From positions 108,473,388-108,537,387 of the forward strand of contig OY829326.1 in assembly GCA_963691655.1 (NCBI GenBank): a stretch of 64,000 nucleotides of DNA, written 5' to 3'. Below the pieces are notes generated by a model that did not search any database, was not told where the DNA came from, and was given only the letters and a program-made list of their open reading frames with translations. Positions 10,364 through 21,080 of this stretch are shown piece by piece. This stretch comes from Toxonevra muliebris (lineage: Eukaryota > Arthropoda > Insecta > Diptera > Pallopteridae). A program made the position numbers and the translations under genes. Position 1 is the first letter of the stretch. Every line of letters starts with the position of its first letter.

Positions 10364-10953
10364 TCAGGTAACTGCAATGTCGACGAATTAGCAAAACAGG
10401 GCTCGCAGCTTACAGATATATCACCTTCCTGCACAATTGGTGTCCCTCTTACGTCTATTAAATTAGCCATTAAGCAAAACGATCCTGGATAGCGGGGCAT
10501 ACCTGTGGTATTACCAGGCTAACATGGACCATTATGGACAATAGACGAACTAGACAGCTACTCAACCTTAGCAGAAACTCCATCAGCATTACGACTTCGG
10601 TGCTCACGGGGCACTGCATAATGGGGAGACATGCTGCACGACTAGGACTGCCATTCAATGACTTCTGCCGGGGCTGCGGCTCTAAGGAGGGGGGAGAAAC
10701 AGTCCTCCATTTCATGTGCGAATGCCCATCCCTGGGCAGGAGGAGACTAAAACTCCTGGGCTCACCTTTCTTCACTAGTCTGTCCGAGCTATCATCCGTA
10801 AATATTAAGGACATAGCCAGATTCATTATGGATTCCTCATGGTTCACCAATCCGTAAATGGGAGAGTCGCGCCGTACTGTGGTATCACAATCAGCCTAAA
10901 TGTGCTTAAGTGTGCTTTCAAGCAGAAGGCTGCCACTCCAACCTAACCTAATC
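10364..10953 (+). mobile_element. 5'-truncated LOA/I-group LINE with 12-bp target duplication
   Basis: The insertion matches the 3' end of the LINE at 40082-42369. It starts in the last part of RNase H (GNCNVDELAKQGSQ), has the same C-terminal Cys/His region (CRGCGSKEGGETVLHFMCEC), and ends ccactccaacctaacctaatc. TAGTCGAAACTT occurs at 10352-10363 and 10954-10965, the target duplication. Compared with the 40-kb copy, about 19 nt are deleted near 10480, shifting the frame. Confidence 0.87.
10534..10857 (+). pseudogene. C-terminal LINE ORF2 fragment
   Basis: A 107-codon open frame matches the last part of the 656-codon frame at 40 kb, including the Cys/His cluster and the ending SLGRRRLKLLGSPFF. 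The frame is separated from the upstream RNase H remnant by a deletion. It is a transposon relic, not a host gene. Confidence 0.8.
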
Positions 10954-10981
10954 TAGTCGAAACTTGCTGGAATTACCCATA

Positions 10982-11533
10982 TACGGATTTTTTTGTTTTG
11001 TGCTGAATTCTTCAAGCAAATTTTTTTGAAATGTACTGATTTCCTCCTTCTTATATCTGGCAGTCCTGTATAAGAACTAACACTATAAAAGACAAACAAG
11101 CTAAAAGAAGAGGAAAGGGTGAGTAGGTAAACCTATTAATCTCAAATCCCAAAGCTTAGACAATCAAGGATGCTACTTTATGTCTAAAACTAAGCAAGAA
11201 CAATCTCATAATCATCACGAGTTTCCTTTCAGGTCATTACAAACTGGAGGAATACATGTAAAACCTAGGTATAAAGCAGGACAACGCTAGAGCATATCCT
11301 CCTGCCCTGCAAGACACTCACTGCCAATAGGAAAAGATATCTAGGGTATTACTGACCAAACAGTTCAGACATCATAGAATTAGAGCTGAAATTTCTACTG
11401 AGGTTCCTTAATGAGATCGATCTTTCAGAATGCTTATACCAACGCATTTACAGGGGGTACTATAGACCTAATTAGTGAATCAATCAAATCCACTCTTTAA
11501 ATTTTTTTTTTTCTTAAAAACATGTTAATGACT
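10982..11533. other. Intergenic DNA, nothing recognised
   Basis: No coding sequence, RNA gene or repeat could be supported between the foldback element and the polyadenylation signal of the minus-strand gene. Confidence 0.4.
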
Positions 11534-11539
11534 TTTATT
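11534..11539 (-). terminator. Polyadenylation signal AATAAA
   Basis: TTTATT on the plus strand reads AATAAA on the minus strand, about 95 nt past the stop codon of the gene at 11635-12384. Confidence 0.6.
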
Positions 11540-11634
11540 AAATGCTCTTGATGTTTGAAACTTAAAACCTCTGACTAACTTAGACTGCACCATTCTTCAT
11601 TACAATACTGATTCCAACTGAGCGCATCCAGTCT

Positions 11635-12384
11635 CTAATTCACCTCTGTTAAAATTGATTTAATCATACGAATCTCTGCAGGCTCCTCGCTAGTGTCACG
11701 TTTTCGCACTACTTTATTACTAGCTCTTGCCAATATACCATTTTCATCAGCCTCATCGATAAGATAATCGAGAGTATGCTCGATTTTTTGTTCCATTGTC
11801 GATTTCATTGTGTTCACCTGTTCGAGTATATGACGTCGTAAGATAGCAATTCTTTCGCCAATATTATTATTATCATTTTCATTTGTAGTATCATCGTTAT
11901 TCACACCATGCACACTACCCAGATTCAAGTTTTCCTGCCTGCGAATTTGTTGTAATTTATGTTGCATATCCTGTTTGAAGCCGGCAGCATCTTTTACACC
12001 TATCGCCAAATCCATTGCACTATTGAGTATTTCTATGGCCCGATGATCACGTGTTAATTGCTTTTCGATTTGTTCTATTTTCGGCACAATATTGCCACGA
12101 TCATTTATATCGGTATTGAGTAAAAGATCCTTAACAATTTCGATTAGATGTGATTCCATTTGTTGTTCGGCTTGACGCGCACCATTCAAAATTCCGATGG
12201 TGGTAATTGCGCGTAATTCGTCACGTGGTAAACGCGATTCTAGTTTACGGTACGCAGCCATTGCCCGTACATAATTTGGATTTAGTTGAGCACGCAAGGA
12301 TTTCGGTGGCATCGGCGCGGTGGCTATCAATTGTGCCATCACAATTATGATAATCAATGCCAAGGCGAGTAAAGGTTTTCGCAT
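11635..12384 (-). CDS. Single-exon secreted helical protein (249 aa), family unknown
   Basis: I start at ATG 12384 because it has an AAGAAAATG context and opens a classic signal peptide (MRKPLLALALIIIIVMAQLI, cleavage near ATA-AP). The frame runs upstream to 12450 but begins there with GTG, not ATG. The mature part is charged and mostly helical (RAMAAYRKLESRLPRDELRA, QQMESHLIEIVKDLL, KIEQIEKQL). A low-complexity Asp/Asn linker (NNDDTTNENDNNN) follows, then another helical stretch and an RKR basic site before a short C-terminal tail (DTSEEPAEIRMIKSILTEVN). The RKR site might be processed by a furin-like protease. The stop is TAG, and an AATAAA lies about 95 nt downstream. I do not recognise a family; it is probably an extracellular fly protein. 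Same strand as the gene at 3032-8753, but separate because its frame closes. Confidence 0.8.
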   Translation of the reverse strand: MRKPLLALALIIIIVMAQLIATAPMPPKSLRAQLNPNYVRAMAAYRKLESRLPRDELRAITTIGILNGARQAEQQMESHLIEIVKDLLLNTDINDRGNIVPKIEQIEKQLTRDHRAIEILNSAMDLAIGVKDAAGFKQDMQHKLQQIRRQENLNLGSVHGVNNDDTTNENDNNNIGERIAILRRHILEQVNTMKSTMEQKIEHTLDYLIDEADENGILARASNKVVRKRDTSEEPAEIRMIKSILTEVN

Positions 12385-12539
12385 TTTCTTTAAATTTTTG
12401 CTTATACTAATTTTAAAATATTTTTTATTACCGATTTTTACCGATTTCACTTATACGATTTGCACGATTTATTAATATATACTAATTTAATGCATAATTT
12501 TCCATTTCAATTTATACGTAGAAGTTGGGGCATTATTTT

Positions 12540-12972
12540 ACATGGTGCATAACATCGACTGTTTGTGGGGAGAGGGGGGAGGATGAATGATGAGAGTGAG
12601 CAGTGGCCAGCGGCGTGTGGCATACATCTCCATCATATGCCGGATTTGATTGTTTACTGATTTGTAACTCATAATTTTGTCGTTCAATTGATAGATTGAT
12701 GACATGCCTAATGTTTTTAGCTTGTTTTGTTTTTTTGTCTTGTGCTTTTCGTTCAAAATTGTCAATATTTTATAGTCTGCTGCGCATGCGTAATGCAATT
12801 GTTTTAATGTTGCGCTTGATTGTTCTGTATGATTCGCTGTTGCTTTTATCATTTATCGTTTTTATATTTCCCACAACTTACTATCTACTGACTGATTAAC
12901 AGTTGTACCCGTCCTAGTGCGGGAGAAAATTCATATTTTCAAATAACTGCACTAGAAAGTTTCATAAAGATA
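12540..12972. other. Upstream region of the secreted-protein gene
   Basis: This AT-rich stretch should hold the promoter of the minus-strand gene at 12384. tttattaatatatac near 12468-12482 could serve as an AT-rich TATA region. Nothing stronger is visible. Two overlapping open frames here have no protein-like features. Confidence 0.35.
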
Positions 12973-12976
12973 TTAA

Positions 12977-13470
12977 CCCTTTCATGCTCGATGTTGCCTA
13001 TAGGCAACCTTCACTTTGATCTGGCATAAAATATATGTTAAATAAATTTTACTAGTAATTATATGTGCAATCAGTTGTGTTGGGTATCCTATACTTTTTC
13101 TGATTGTCAAACATTCGAAATTTCGAGCAAAGGTTTTTGTAAATTTTTTGTTTTTGTAGTCAAGTCAAAAGCCCAAGTTCAAAAATTGTTCGTAAATTCT
13201 TTTTCATTCATTTTTTCAAAAAATGCTTTAAACCATAAGGTACTAAACGGAAATTTTTTTTATAAAATATGTTTAGAAAAGACAAGAGAATATGAAAATT
13301 AAAAAATTGAAGAAAAAGGGTTATCCAGTAGTTGTCTACAGCTCCATAGCTATGTTTTTTTATATATAGAGGGATGAAATGTGGTGTGATGATTGTGGAA
13401 GTCTTAAGTAACCATAATTTTAGTACAAAAAGTTTCTATCAATCCCCATTAAAATGCTGGCATAAAAGAG
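12977..13470. mobile_element. TTAA-flanked MITE (piggyBac-type)
   Basis: TTAA lies at 12973-12976 and 13471-13474. The ends read CCCTTTCATGC on the left and CTCTTTTATGC from the right. The left subterminal region holds a perfect palindrome, TTGCCTATAGGCAA. No transposase is encoded. The TTAA duplication and CCY-start ends suggest piggyBac-type mobilisation. Confidence 0.6.
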
Positions 13471-13474
13471 TTAA

Positions 13475-14307
13475 ATGTTTTATAGAGCTACAAATACATA
13501 TATCAGATGTACATCTAGTTTAAAATTCCAACAAATTATTGATCGCATCCATTGTTGGTGGAATAAAAACAAAATGTAAAACTGAGTTTCATTTATAACT
13601 ATAGTTCCAGCATTTCATTTATAATTTCAACCACTAAATAGTTCAGTGCCCCTACTATCTTATCATCAAAAACACGTTCTGGGTAACTCCATCCGGCTGA
13701 CGAAAGAAAAAATAGCAGTAATGGCATCATTTTATATGCTATACACATTAAGCTACATATATTTGCATGGAGGGGACTTTTCTAACCCCTATCATGGCAA
13801 AGTTGTCTGAGGAGAGGACGTATTTACAAGATGTCCAAAACAATTCATTCATTTTTTAAACGGACCATCAAACAATTTTTTATTAAAACTGTTTCTAACT
13901 TTTACTCTGATGCCTTGGCAAAAAGTCATCCAAGTGCAAGGAAAAATTCAACAGGACCGCAAAATGCTTGATCCATAAATGGCGCCCCAGTACAAGGATT
14001 TTTTATAATTTTTCTAGCTTTAGCTTTATTTTTAAAATCAGGTCGGTCCTTAGATGGCTACCGTATCAGACATCTTATATTTCCCCCCTTTTCTCAAAAT
14101 ATGGGGCTATAAAATCGATCCATTAATACATATTACAACAATGACACTATGTTACAATATCATGACGTAGCGAAGATTCAAACCTTCTTCACTAATTGTA
14201 AATCAAATGTTAGTCATGACACAGACCAGATAAAACATTCATGGAGGTTGAGGATGATTGTAGTTCTTAAAAAAAAAGCATTTCCGATTACATAAAACCT
14301 AAAAATA
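13475..14307. other. Intergenic DNA, nothing recognised
   Basis: AT-rich sequence with no supportable gene or repeat. A 29-codon frame near 13722 (ATGGCATCATTTTATATGC) starts with a hydrophobic stretch, but is too short and unsupported to call. Confidence 0.35.
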
Positions 14308-15608
14308 AAGAGTGAGATCGAAAAAATCTTAACATATATAAAATTCAATAATTTTTAAACGGTTGATCTTAGAGTTTTGATTTTTTTTTTTATTTAATTG
14401 ATAATATTTTACAAATTACAGAAAAATATAACTTTTATAGTTCTAACCACTATTTATGAACTCGTGGACCTTTTTTGGTAAGCCTTCCATTAGAGATTTG
14501 ATAGTTGTTTCAGACACCTTTTTGGAACAGTTTGCCCATCTCCTTTTAAAATCTTCGATATTTTGGGACACCTTTTATGGGCTCTTTAAGTTTCTTTTCA
14601 CAAGAGCCCAATAGCTCTCCACTGGTCGTAGCTCCAGAAAATTTGGAGGATTGGCCTCTCTTAGTATAAAAACTATGTTATTACTTTGGTACCACTCCAG
14701 AGCTTTCTTGCCGAAGTGACATGATGCCAAATCGGCCCAAAAATATGTGGACACATTGTGCTCTCTTATGAAAGGAAGAAGTATTTTTTTTCAAACATTC
14801 TTTCATGTATATTTCGGTATTTATAGAGCCCACTGTAACAAATGACTTGCTCCTTTTGCCGCAACTGCATATAGCTTGCCATACCAGGAATTTTTTAGGA
14901 AATTTTGTCTGCTTTTGGATTCTAAATTGTTCTTTGACATTTCCTCGAGCATAAGCAACATAGAAATTTTGACTCGGAAGCTGCGTAAAATCTGCCAGTA
15001 CAAACGTTTCGTCGTCCATTATACAACATGAATATTTTTGTATGAAATTCGATTTTAATTTCCGAGCCCTACTTTTGGCGTCTAAATTTTTTGCAGCATT
15101 CCTGTCTGCATTTTTTTGGACTTTGTGTGTTTTCAAACCAGCATTGGCTTTAACTTTTCGCACCAAATAGTCAGAGCACTGCGCTAACCAGGCAGCTTTT
15201 CTACCAGATGTGTTTGGAGATCTTTTCAATATGCTTTCTATTTTCTTGGCTTTCCCAATATCATGTGGTCCTTGTTTTCTTCCCGATCCAGGTTTCCTAT
15301 CGGTGGTCAAAATCTCCTGAAACTGTTTAAGCACATTGGAAACAGTTTGATGGCAGACCTTCAATTCTTTGGCCAATTTTTTGTGGGACCAATTTGGATT
15401 TTTTTTGAAAATTTTTAAAAATTTTAAAACGTACCTTCTTTTTCTTCACTCATTTTGATCAAACTCACAATAAATCAACATGTTTGTCATTAAAAATAAC
15501 AAGTGACATATTTTTCAAAGATAACTAGATCAAAGAAATTTTTAAATTTTACACCCAAAAAAAATTATTAGGTAAGACGTGTTTTAAGATTTTTTCAATC
15601 TCACTCCT
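14308..15608 (-). mobile_element. Tc1-like DNA transposon, copy 2 (full length)
   Basis: The inverted ends are AAGAGTGAGAT on the left and a reverse complement ending ATCTCACTCCT-type sequence on the right. TA lies at 14306-14307 and 15609-15610. The element is 1301 bp, the normal size for this superfamily. It is in the opposite orientation to copies 1 and 3, and keeps the transposase catalytic region that copy 3 has partly lost. Confidence 0.9.
14443..15453 (-). pseudogene. Tc1-like transposase, frameshifted
   Basis: The original start is ATG 15453 (MSEEKEG), but a stop follows within ten codons. The main open part is 15376-14681. It has a helix-turn-helix (KELKVCHQTVSNVLKQF), a GRK-rich linker (RKPGSGRKQG), a second DNA-binding region, the first catalytic motif (CIMDDETFVLADF) and FLVWQAICSCGKRS. 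A run of A (8 instead of 6 in copy 1) shifts the frame just before the second catalytic segment. In the next frame come WADLASCHFGKKALEW and the RPVE motif. All three catalytic acids are still readable, but split over frames, so the copy is probably inactive. Confidence 0.82.
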
Positions 15609-15610
15609 TA

Positions 15611-16913
15611 TGTGCAGTGAAACACTAATAATACCCTTTAGTATTCTCTAATTGATTTTTTCGGTTCATCAATTTTTTTCAAAAATTATTTTAATTCAAA
15701 AGCAACAACCATAATGACTACGATATCTATCGGGGAGAAGAAGAAACTAATTTATCTCTAAAAGTTTAGATAAAATAAACGATTTCGATGAACAATAAAT
15801 GAATTTTATTTAAAAAGCAAAACCGATGTTGCTGATACAATATTTGAAAATTCACTAAAAAATATTAAAATATTTTATACAATGCAAAGTATATATAAAG
15901 TTTACTACGATTATAAAACATATATCCTGAAAAAGTATTTAATTGTACAGTGCTATTTTAACAAGTTTTAATGCAATTTTAAATTATTAATACGCCCTTT
16001 TTTGACCTAAAAAGTAAAATTACCAAAAGCCCTTTCCTAGTGATACAGTGATACCTAAGCTCTATAGATAAAATATGTTAACCAAATTTTCAGTTGTCCG
16101 GTTGTTAGTACTAGGCGTTGGTCAGTCAGGCCAAGCGCATTATATAGTATATAAAAATATATGAAGAGCATTTACCGTGGTGTTGTAGCGGATATTATAC
16201 TCGTACTCATACATAAAATATTTTATGACTGTGTTTTAGTTTATTTTAGTCATTTTTCAAGAAATAATTTTTAAATAGCAATTTAGCAATTACGCATTTA
16301 GTTACTTAAAATAAAAATTATATCATCATTTATTCCAAATATTTAACCCCGCTTTGTATAATTCGCGTACTTGTTTATTTGTAGGTACATGTGTAAGTAA
16401 ATGAAAAAATAATTTATGTTCATAAAATAAAAGAAAATCGTCGAAACTGGAAATCTAAGAACATAAATATGTAGCTTCATATTTTTTCGAAAAACATTAA
16501 TTTCATTATTACTGATAACTTCCGATCTTTAAGCTTATATCTTTGCCGAGAATATTAATTGCATCAAAAGTTATTCTTATGGAAAACACTATAGCGTAGA
16601 TACTTATTAAGGTCGAAGTGTAGAGAAAATTTCTCCAAATATCTCCAACAACAATAAGTCATGACTTTGAAAATTAACATCTAGATTTAATTTTCATAGT
16701 CTCCTAAAAAAACTATCAACATCAACAATGATTTAATTTTTCTGAAATTGTTCTAATTATATGAAAATATTTTTGGAACCGATCCTAGGAGGTTCCTATG
16801 TCCGAGTTATAAGTCTACAGTAAAGGCTTCTATAGTTGAAAGGCATCAATGTATTATTTACGTGGGGGTCACAGAGACCTTGACATAAATTTCCAGCGAG
16901 TCTCTCAAACATA
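15611..16913. other. AT-rich intergenic DNA, nothing recognised
   Basis: About 1.3 kb without a supported feature. If the orphan exon at 17256 belongs to a plus-strand gene, this stretch is intron. Confidence 0.4.
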
Positions 16914-16955
16914 AGGAGTGAGATTGAAAAAATCTCAACACACGTTTTACCTAAT
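16914..16955 (+). repeat. Solo terminal repeat of the Tc1-like element
   Basis: AGGAGTGAGATTGAAAAAAT and the following cacacgttttacctaat are nearly identical to the left end of the copy at 56646. The match stops after about 42 bp, preceded by TA at 16912-16913. The rest of the element is missing. Confidence 0.75.
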
Positions 16956-16974
16956 CGAGTGTTGAGTATTTTCG

Positions 16975-17125
16975 TTCTACTAAAATTCACAGTTACAAAT
17001 TTTCAAGACAATCTGTGTGGGATAAGGAATCTATATGTGCTTGTGGATCTGTATGGGGTTAGGAGACATTATTTTATACTTTTTAGTCCATTTTAAAAAC
17101 GTGGTATATTAAAAATATTTTTTAT
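16975..17125 (+). repeat. Dispersed repeat, inverted copy at 53195-53345
   Basis: Shared strings include ttttatactttttagtccat, ttaaaaacgtggtatatt and cagttacaaattttcaagac (reverse complement at 53 kb with small changes). About 150 bp correspond. No terminal repeats or coding sequence were identified. Confidence 0.65.
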
Positions 17126-17255
17126 TTAAATTATTTTTTACATCCAGGTTCAATGGCAATCCACATTTTTCTTTATCTTTTTTCTTTATTTAATATTTGT
17201 TTTGTATGCATTAGTTATCTATACATTTATTAGTGTAACTATATTTTTATTTCAG

Positions 17256-17302
17256 AAGACCCAGAAGTGCTACACTATCCATTTAAAGGGCTTGACGAGT
17301 AG
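17256..17302 (+). CDS. Orphan terminal coding exon
   Basis: A strong polypyrimidine tract and acceptor (tatttttatttcag) precede AA GAC CCA GAA, followed by an open frame encoding DPEVLHYPFKGLDE and a TAG at 17300-17302. With a G donated by the previous exon the first codon would be Glu. The exon would enter in phase 1. The peptide is charged and aromatic and does not look like the surrounding transposon frames. No upstream plus-strand exon was found in the window, so the rest of the gene is either unrecognised or outside the window. It could also be a chance match. Confidence 0.4.
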
Positions 17303-17852
17303 GTTAGCCAAAAATTATCAGATTTAAAATCGGTTTAACCAATTATAAAATATTAGCTTCGCAAGTTCTTTAAAACTCACTCATTGAACAAAGCATTCAT
17401 CGTTGTAAAAATCATTTCTTAGGCGGGAGTAAATAATAAATGAGAGAGAGAGAGAAAACATGAGTAACGGCATCTCTCAGCATACACAAATAACAAAACA
17501 AACACCAACGAGTAGTTTGGTTCTCTTTTGATATTTGTTTTTTCATAAAGAGATTTTTTTCCGCAGAAAAAAGCCCCAGTTACTGGGGCCTTACCGACTA
17601 GTTATATTTATTTTTGAAATTTTTAGTAAAATGCAACTGTGTATGTTAACAAACAAAATACTTATTTTGTTGCTCTAAACATTTCAAACTGAACTGAAAT
17701 TGTCAAAATTTACAGTAGCCCTTGAGCTAGTCAAAATTTTGACAGTTCATATCCACCTCAATAGTGTCAATATTTTCTTTCGAACTGTCAACATTTTCTT
17801 TTCCGAGTAAAAAGTTACCGTTTCACACATACCCTATGTATGAATTACTGAG
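17303..17852. other. Intergenic/upstream region of the 18-kb secreted-protein gene
   Basis: Contains a short (GA)n at 17441-17456 and a small inverted repeat tactggggcctt; no gene. The region directly precedes a TATA box at 17853. Confidence 0.4.
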
Positions 17853-17859
17853 TATAAAA
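17853..17859 (+). promoter_or_regulatory. TATA box of the 18-kb secreted-protein gene
   Basis: TATAAAA in the context gagtataaaaagtcg, about 190 nt before the start codon. A transcription start about 25-30 nt further downstream (near 17884) is expected; the initiator is not sharply defined. Confidence 0.6.
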
Positions 17860-18041
17860 AGTCGATTGGATAATTAGTTCTTCTGCGACAACTGAAGTTA
17901 AAGCATCGTCTGTAATTTGGCACCACAGTGGAAAGTTTATGGCAGTCGCGACGCTATTGCAATTGAACAAGACTAGTAATACAAAGCTTACTAAAATAAT
18001 AAGAAATTTTACAAATATAAAAATAAAAATCTGCCTTCAAA

Positions 18042-18566
18042 ATGAAATATAACATAGTAATTTCATTGATCACATTAACAACAATTTCGCTACATATCGC
18101 TAAAGTTAATAGCAAACAGCAAATCGTTGAAAATCAAAAAATTTTTAATGGTAAACCAATTTGGATTTTACACCAAAAGGAAGATAGTGTTAAAAATTTT
18201 AGTAAATCTAACTTTTATCATTCAAATCGTAAAACTAAAAGTGAGAAGTCTTCTAATACGGAAGTTGTTAAGAATCAAAAATTTTTTAATAGTAAACCAA
18301 TTTGGGATTCAAATCAAACAAAAAATATTGATAAAATTTTTGGTGAATCTAGCTTGCATCAGTCAAATACTGAAGTCGGTGAAAATTCAAACATTGTTGA
18401 TAAAAATTCAGCCAAATCTATTATAACTACTACACCTATGCCATATGTTCCGTATATCTTAATTAAACTACGAATACTATCGACACATCGCCGTAAACCG
18501 AATGCAAAACTTGCAGAACTTTTAAATACCACCACGTATAAACCAATTTGGTTTTCGTTTTCATAG
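18042..18566 (+). CDS. Small secreted protein with repeated K-P-I-W cores (174 aa)
   Basis: The ATG has a TCAAAATG context and starts a signal peptide (MKYNIVISLITLTTISLHIA, cleavage near VNS). The mature chain carries a unit twice in good form, IFNGKPIWILHQ and FFNSKPIWDSNQ, each followed by an Asn/Ser/Lys-rich stretch. A third short version, YKPIW, is at the C-terminus. It is basic, with no cysteines in the mature part, so no disulfide-stabilised peptide is expected. TATA box upstream at 17853; AATAAA downstream at 18929. A decayed extra repeat follows the stop. The GKPIW core resembles the ends of the small genes at 29941 and 58453. Secreted peptide precursor is my inference; the family is unknown to me. 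Confidence 0.72.
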   Translation: MKYNIVISLITLTTISLHIAKVNSKQQIVENQKIFNGKPIWILHQKEDSVKNFSKSNFYHSNRKTKSEKSSNTEVVKNQKFFNSKPIWDSNQTKNIDKIFGESSLHQSNTEVGENSNIVDKNSAKSIITTTPMPYVPYILIKLRILSTHRRKPNAKLAELLNTTTYKPIWFSFS

Positions 18567-18730
18567 TAAGCATAAAATGGTGTTGTAAATTTTGGTGAAT
18601 CTAACTTGTTTCATTCAAATCGAAAATAAGGAGTCTTTATAAACTGAAGTCAGTGAAAATTCATACATTGTGTATGAAACTGCAGCGGAATCTATTATAA
18701 TTACTACACCTACACCAAATTTGCTGTAGA
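18567..18730 (+). pseudogene. Decayed extra repeat unit downstream of the 18-kb gene
   Basis: After the stop codon the DNA still resembles the gene's own repeats: tttggtgaatctaacttg, then tgaagtcagtgaaaattcat and gaatctattataattactac match the coding sequence at 18339-18440. The frame is broken by a TAA and small indels. The gene therefore once had, or gained and lost, another unit. It ends near 18730 with a TAG-type stop. Confidence 0.65.
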
Positions 18731-18928
18731 ACATATTTGTAAGACGACGAGCAATGACGCATCGAGATAAACTAAAAAAACAGCCGAGATTGTAAAGCAT
18801 TCATTGATTTTTGCAAGTAGCAAATTTAATGCGTTGCTATTAACCACAAATATTTTTTTTAACTAAACTATAAAGTACTCATATAATATAATTATTTTTC
18901 ATGTCTAAAATGCATTTCAATTTATTAT

Positions 18929-18934
18929 AATAAA
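18929..18934 (+). terminator. Polyadenylation signal AATAAA
   Basis: AATAAA about 360 nt after the stop codon of the 18-kb gene; a second AATAAA follows within 20 nt. Confidence 0.5.
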
Positions 18935-20012
18935 TATTCATAGATAATAAATTATTGTTTGATTTTTATTCTTAATTCTCATAGGATAAGTTTTGAAACT
19001 CGTTTATAGTTCATGTTGATTGAATAATACATTGATCGTAGGATCTTTGAAAGCAAAACTTCCGTTACAGACTTGATAGCCCCACCATGGATCCTCCACT
19101 ATATACATACGTCTTTTCAACAAGAGCGTGTTCGGGTTAATTGCACGAACAAATTTAAGTATCAAGTTGGACTTTATTTTCAATATTCAACATTTCATTG
19201 CGAATGGCGCTGTATAACTTTTCAAACAATCGCAATTATAATTTCGTTGTATAAGCAATTTTTCAAATCTTATTCCGTGTATGCTCACATCCAAAGGAAT
19301 CCAAAATGTCCTAGGAATGTGCTGCAAATATCTTGAGAAGTTGAAGGCATTCGTAAAGAAATTAACTTTTTTTAAGACACTAGAATTTTTACGGCTTACC
19401 AAATCATTGTGCTTCTAGAGTAACATCAAAGCAGCAGGGTTCGGTGATAGCATGAGTTTTTGAAGCCAATTCTATCATTACATTTGAAGCAGCCCAACAA
19501 AAACTAATATATCCCTTAAGTCCAAAGTCGTTTAAATGAATTCAAAATTGAGTTCTGAACTACCATAACCAAACGCTTACTGACGGCAAAACAAACAAAC
19601 AAAATGGCAGGAGTGAGCTGTCGACGATATGGATAATGATGGAATCGATGTGTTGGACGGCAGGTATCACAAAACATGCCTTGTCGATTAAGGGCAGTAA
19701 GATAGTCCTGAGATTAGTTAATCATCCAAGAGAAGCTCATATTTGGGAATGCTTTGAAAACAGAGTTTCGACAGGATAATCACTTTTACGAGAAATTTGG
19801 ATATCCAGTACATAATCCATTTATACTAGCATAAACTCTTATCTTCTGCCAGTAACTGGTTTGAAAAAAGAAATCGAAATTGAGTGTTTTAAGAGGGTAG
19901 GACTCTAAATATCAAAGTAGCTTGTGCAATAAGTGAAATGATGAAAATAGCATAAGAATTTTGGACTGCGCTTCTGAATCTCCAAATGCTAACTGAAAAT
20001 GTTTGACAATTA
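18935..20012. other. Intergenic DNA, nothing recognised
   Basis: About 1.1 kb with no supported gene, repeat or RNA. Open frames on both strands near 19.1-19.4 kb lack protein-like features. Confidence 0.4.
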
Positions 20013-21080
20013 TTAACCCTTCGATAGGCACCTCTTTAGGAGGCGCTCCAGGGCATAATTAGGCCCACGTGAATAAAACGATAGTTATGACCTATTACAG
20101 CATGTTATTGCGCAAAAGTTATATAGGATTTTGTTCACTAAATATTCTTCTATAGTTTGGTAAAAATAAGCACCTTTTTAGAAAGAATACTAAGAAAAAA
20201 ATTAACTTTTAAAATCGATCCGAATTACCAACAAGCGTTTTCTACTTGCAAATTACAAGCAAATCAGGTGTTTGCATAATTACAAAATTTAGGAAAACCG
20301 TAAAGCTTTAATTATTGACAGTTTTTTGGTTGTGATTTAGATATAATAGGTGATGTTTGGTGGTTATTTGGATCGACCCTTTGGATAAACTTGAAAAATT
20401 TTAAAATCAAAAAATATTTTTTTTTTATTGAAATATTAATTGAAATTAATAGCGTTTCTTGGTGTTATTCCAATTTTGAAACTAACAAGTAATTTTTAGT
20501 TAAATTCAATCTGAAAAATATTTTTAAGAACCAGTTTGTGTTAAGTGATTTTAATTTTTAACTATGTCAATATACTTTTTAATTGCTTAGAATGATTCGA
20601 AGAAATGATTTTTTATATATGGTATTTTATTGTTTACCAGTTCATGGACTAACGGAGCCAAACTTTATTGCTGTAGCCTGATATGATATTCGAAGATATT
20701 GGATTTTTGCGAAAATGCCACGCCCACTTTGAGATACGATCACATTTTATAGCTCACAACTTGACATACATACAAGTGCATCTCTACACCAAATTTGACT
20801 AAGATCAGACAAACAGTTTATGATTACATAAACAAAACACGTATGTATGTGTGTGTATGTATTAACGCTTACATAATACATTTTTTTTATATATGGGACA
20901 TTCTCTGTCAATGGGAGACCCCCACTCTGTCCAAAATTGGTTAAGGTATTTTAGGACATGTTTGGGCTCAATTAAAGCTTATTATCTCTAGCCTTTTTTG
21001 ATTTTGCACGATGGCGGTCCAATATGTCGGCTGCAAGTCTACCACCTCACCTTAAAATAATAGTTTTATCAAGCGTACGC

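Larger units (their letters stand above)
10003..10979. mobile_element. Long-inverted-repeat (foldback-type) element with TA duplication, split by a LINE
   Basis: The outer ends are TGGGTAATTCCAGCAAGTTT and its reverse complement, flanked by TA at 10001-10002 and 10980-10981. The inverted arms run about 140 bp each (10003-10146 and 10232-10363 plus 10954-10979), sharing ttgatgattttttgtaagc and ttattatctctta. The right arm is interrupted by a LINE at 10364-10953. No transposase is present; a Tc1/mariner-type MITE is likely. Confidence 0.78.
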
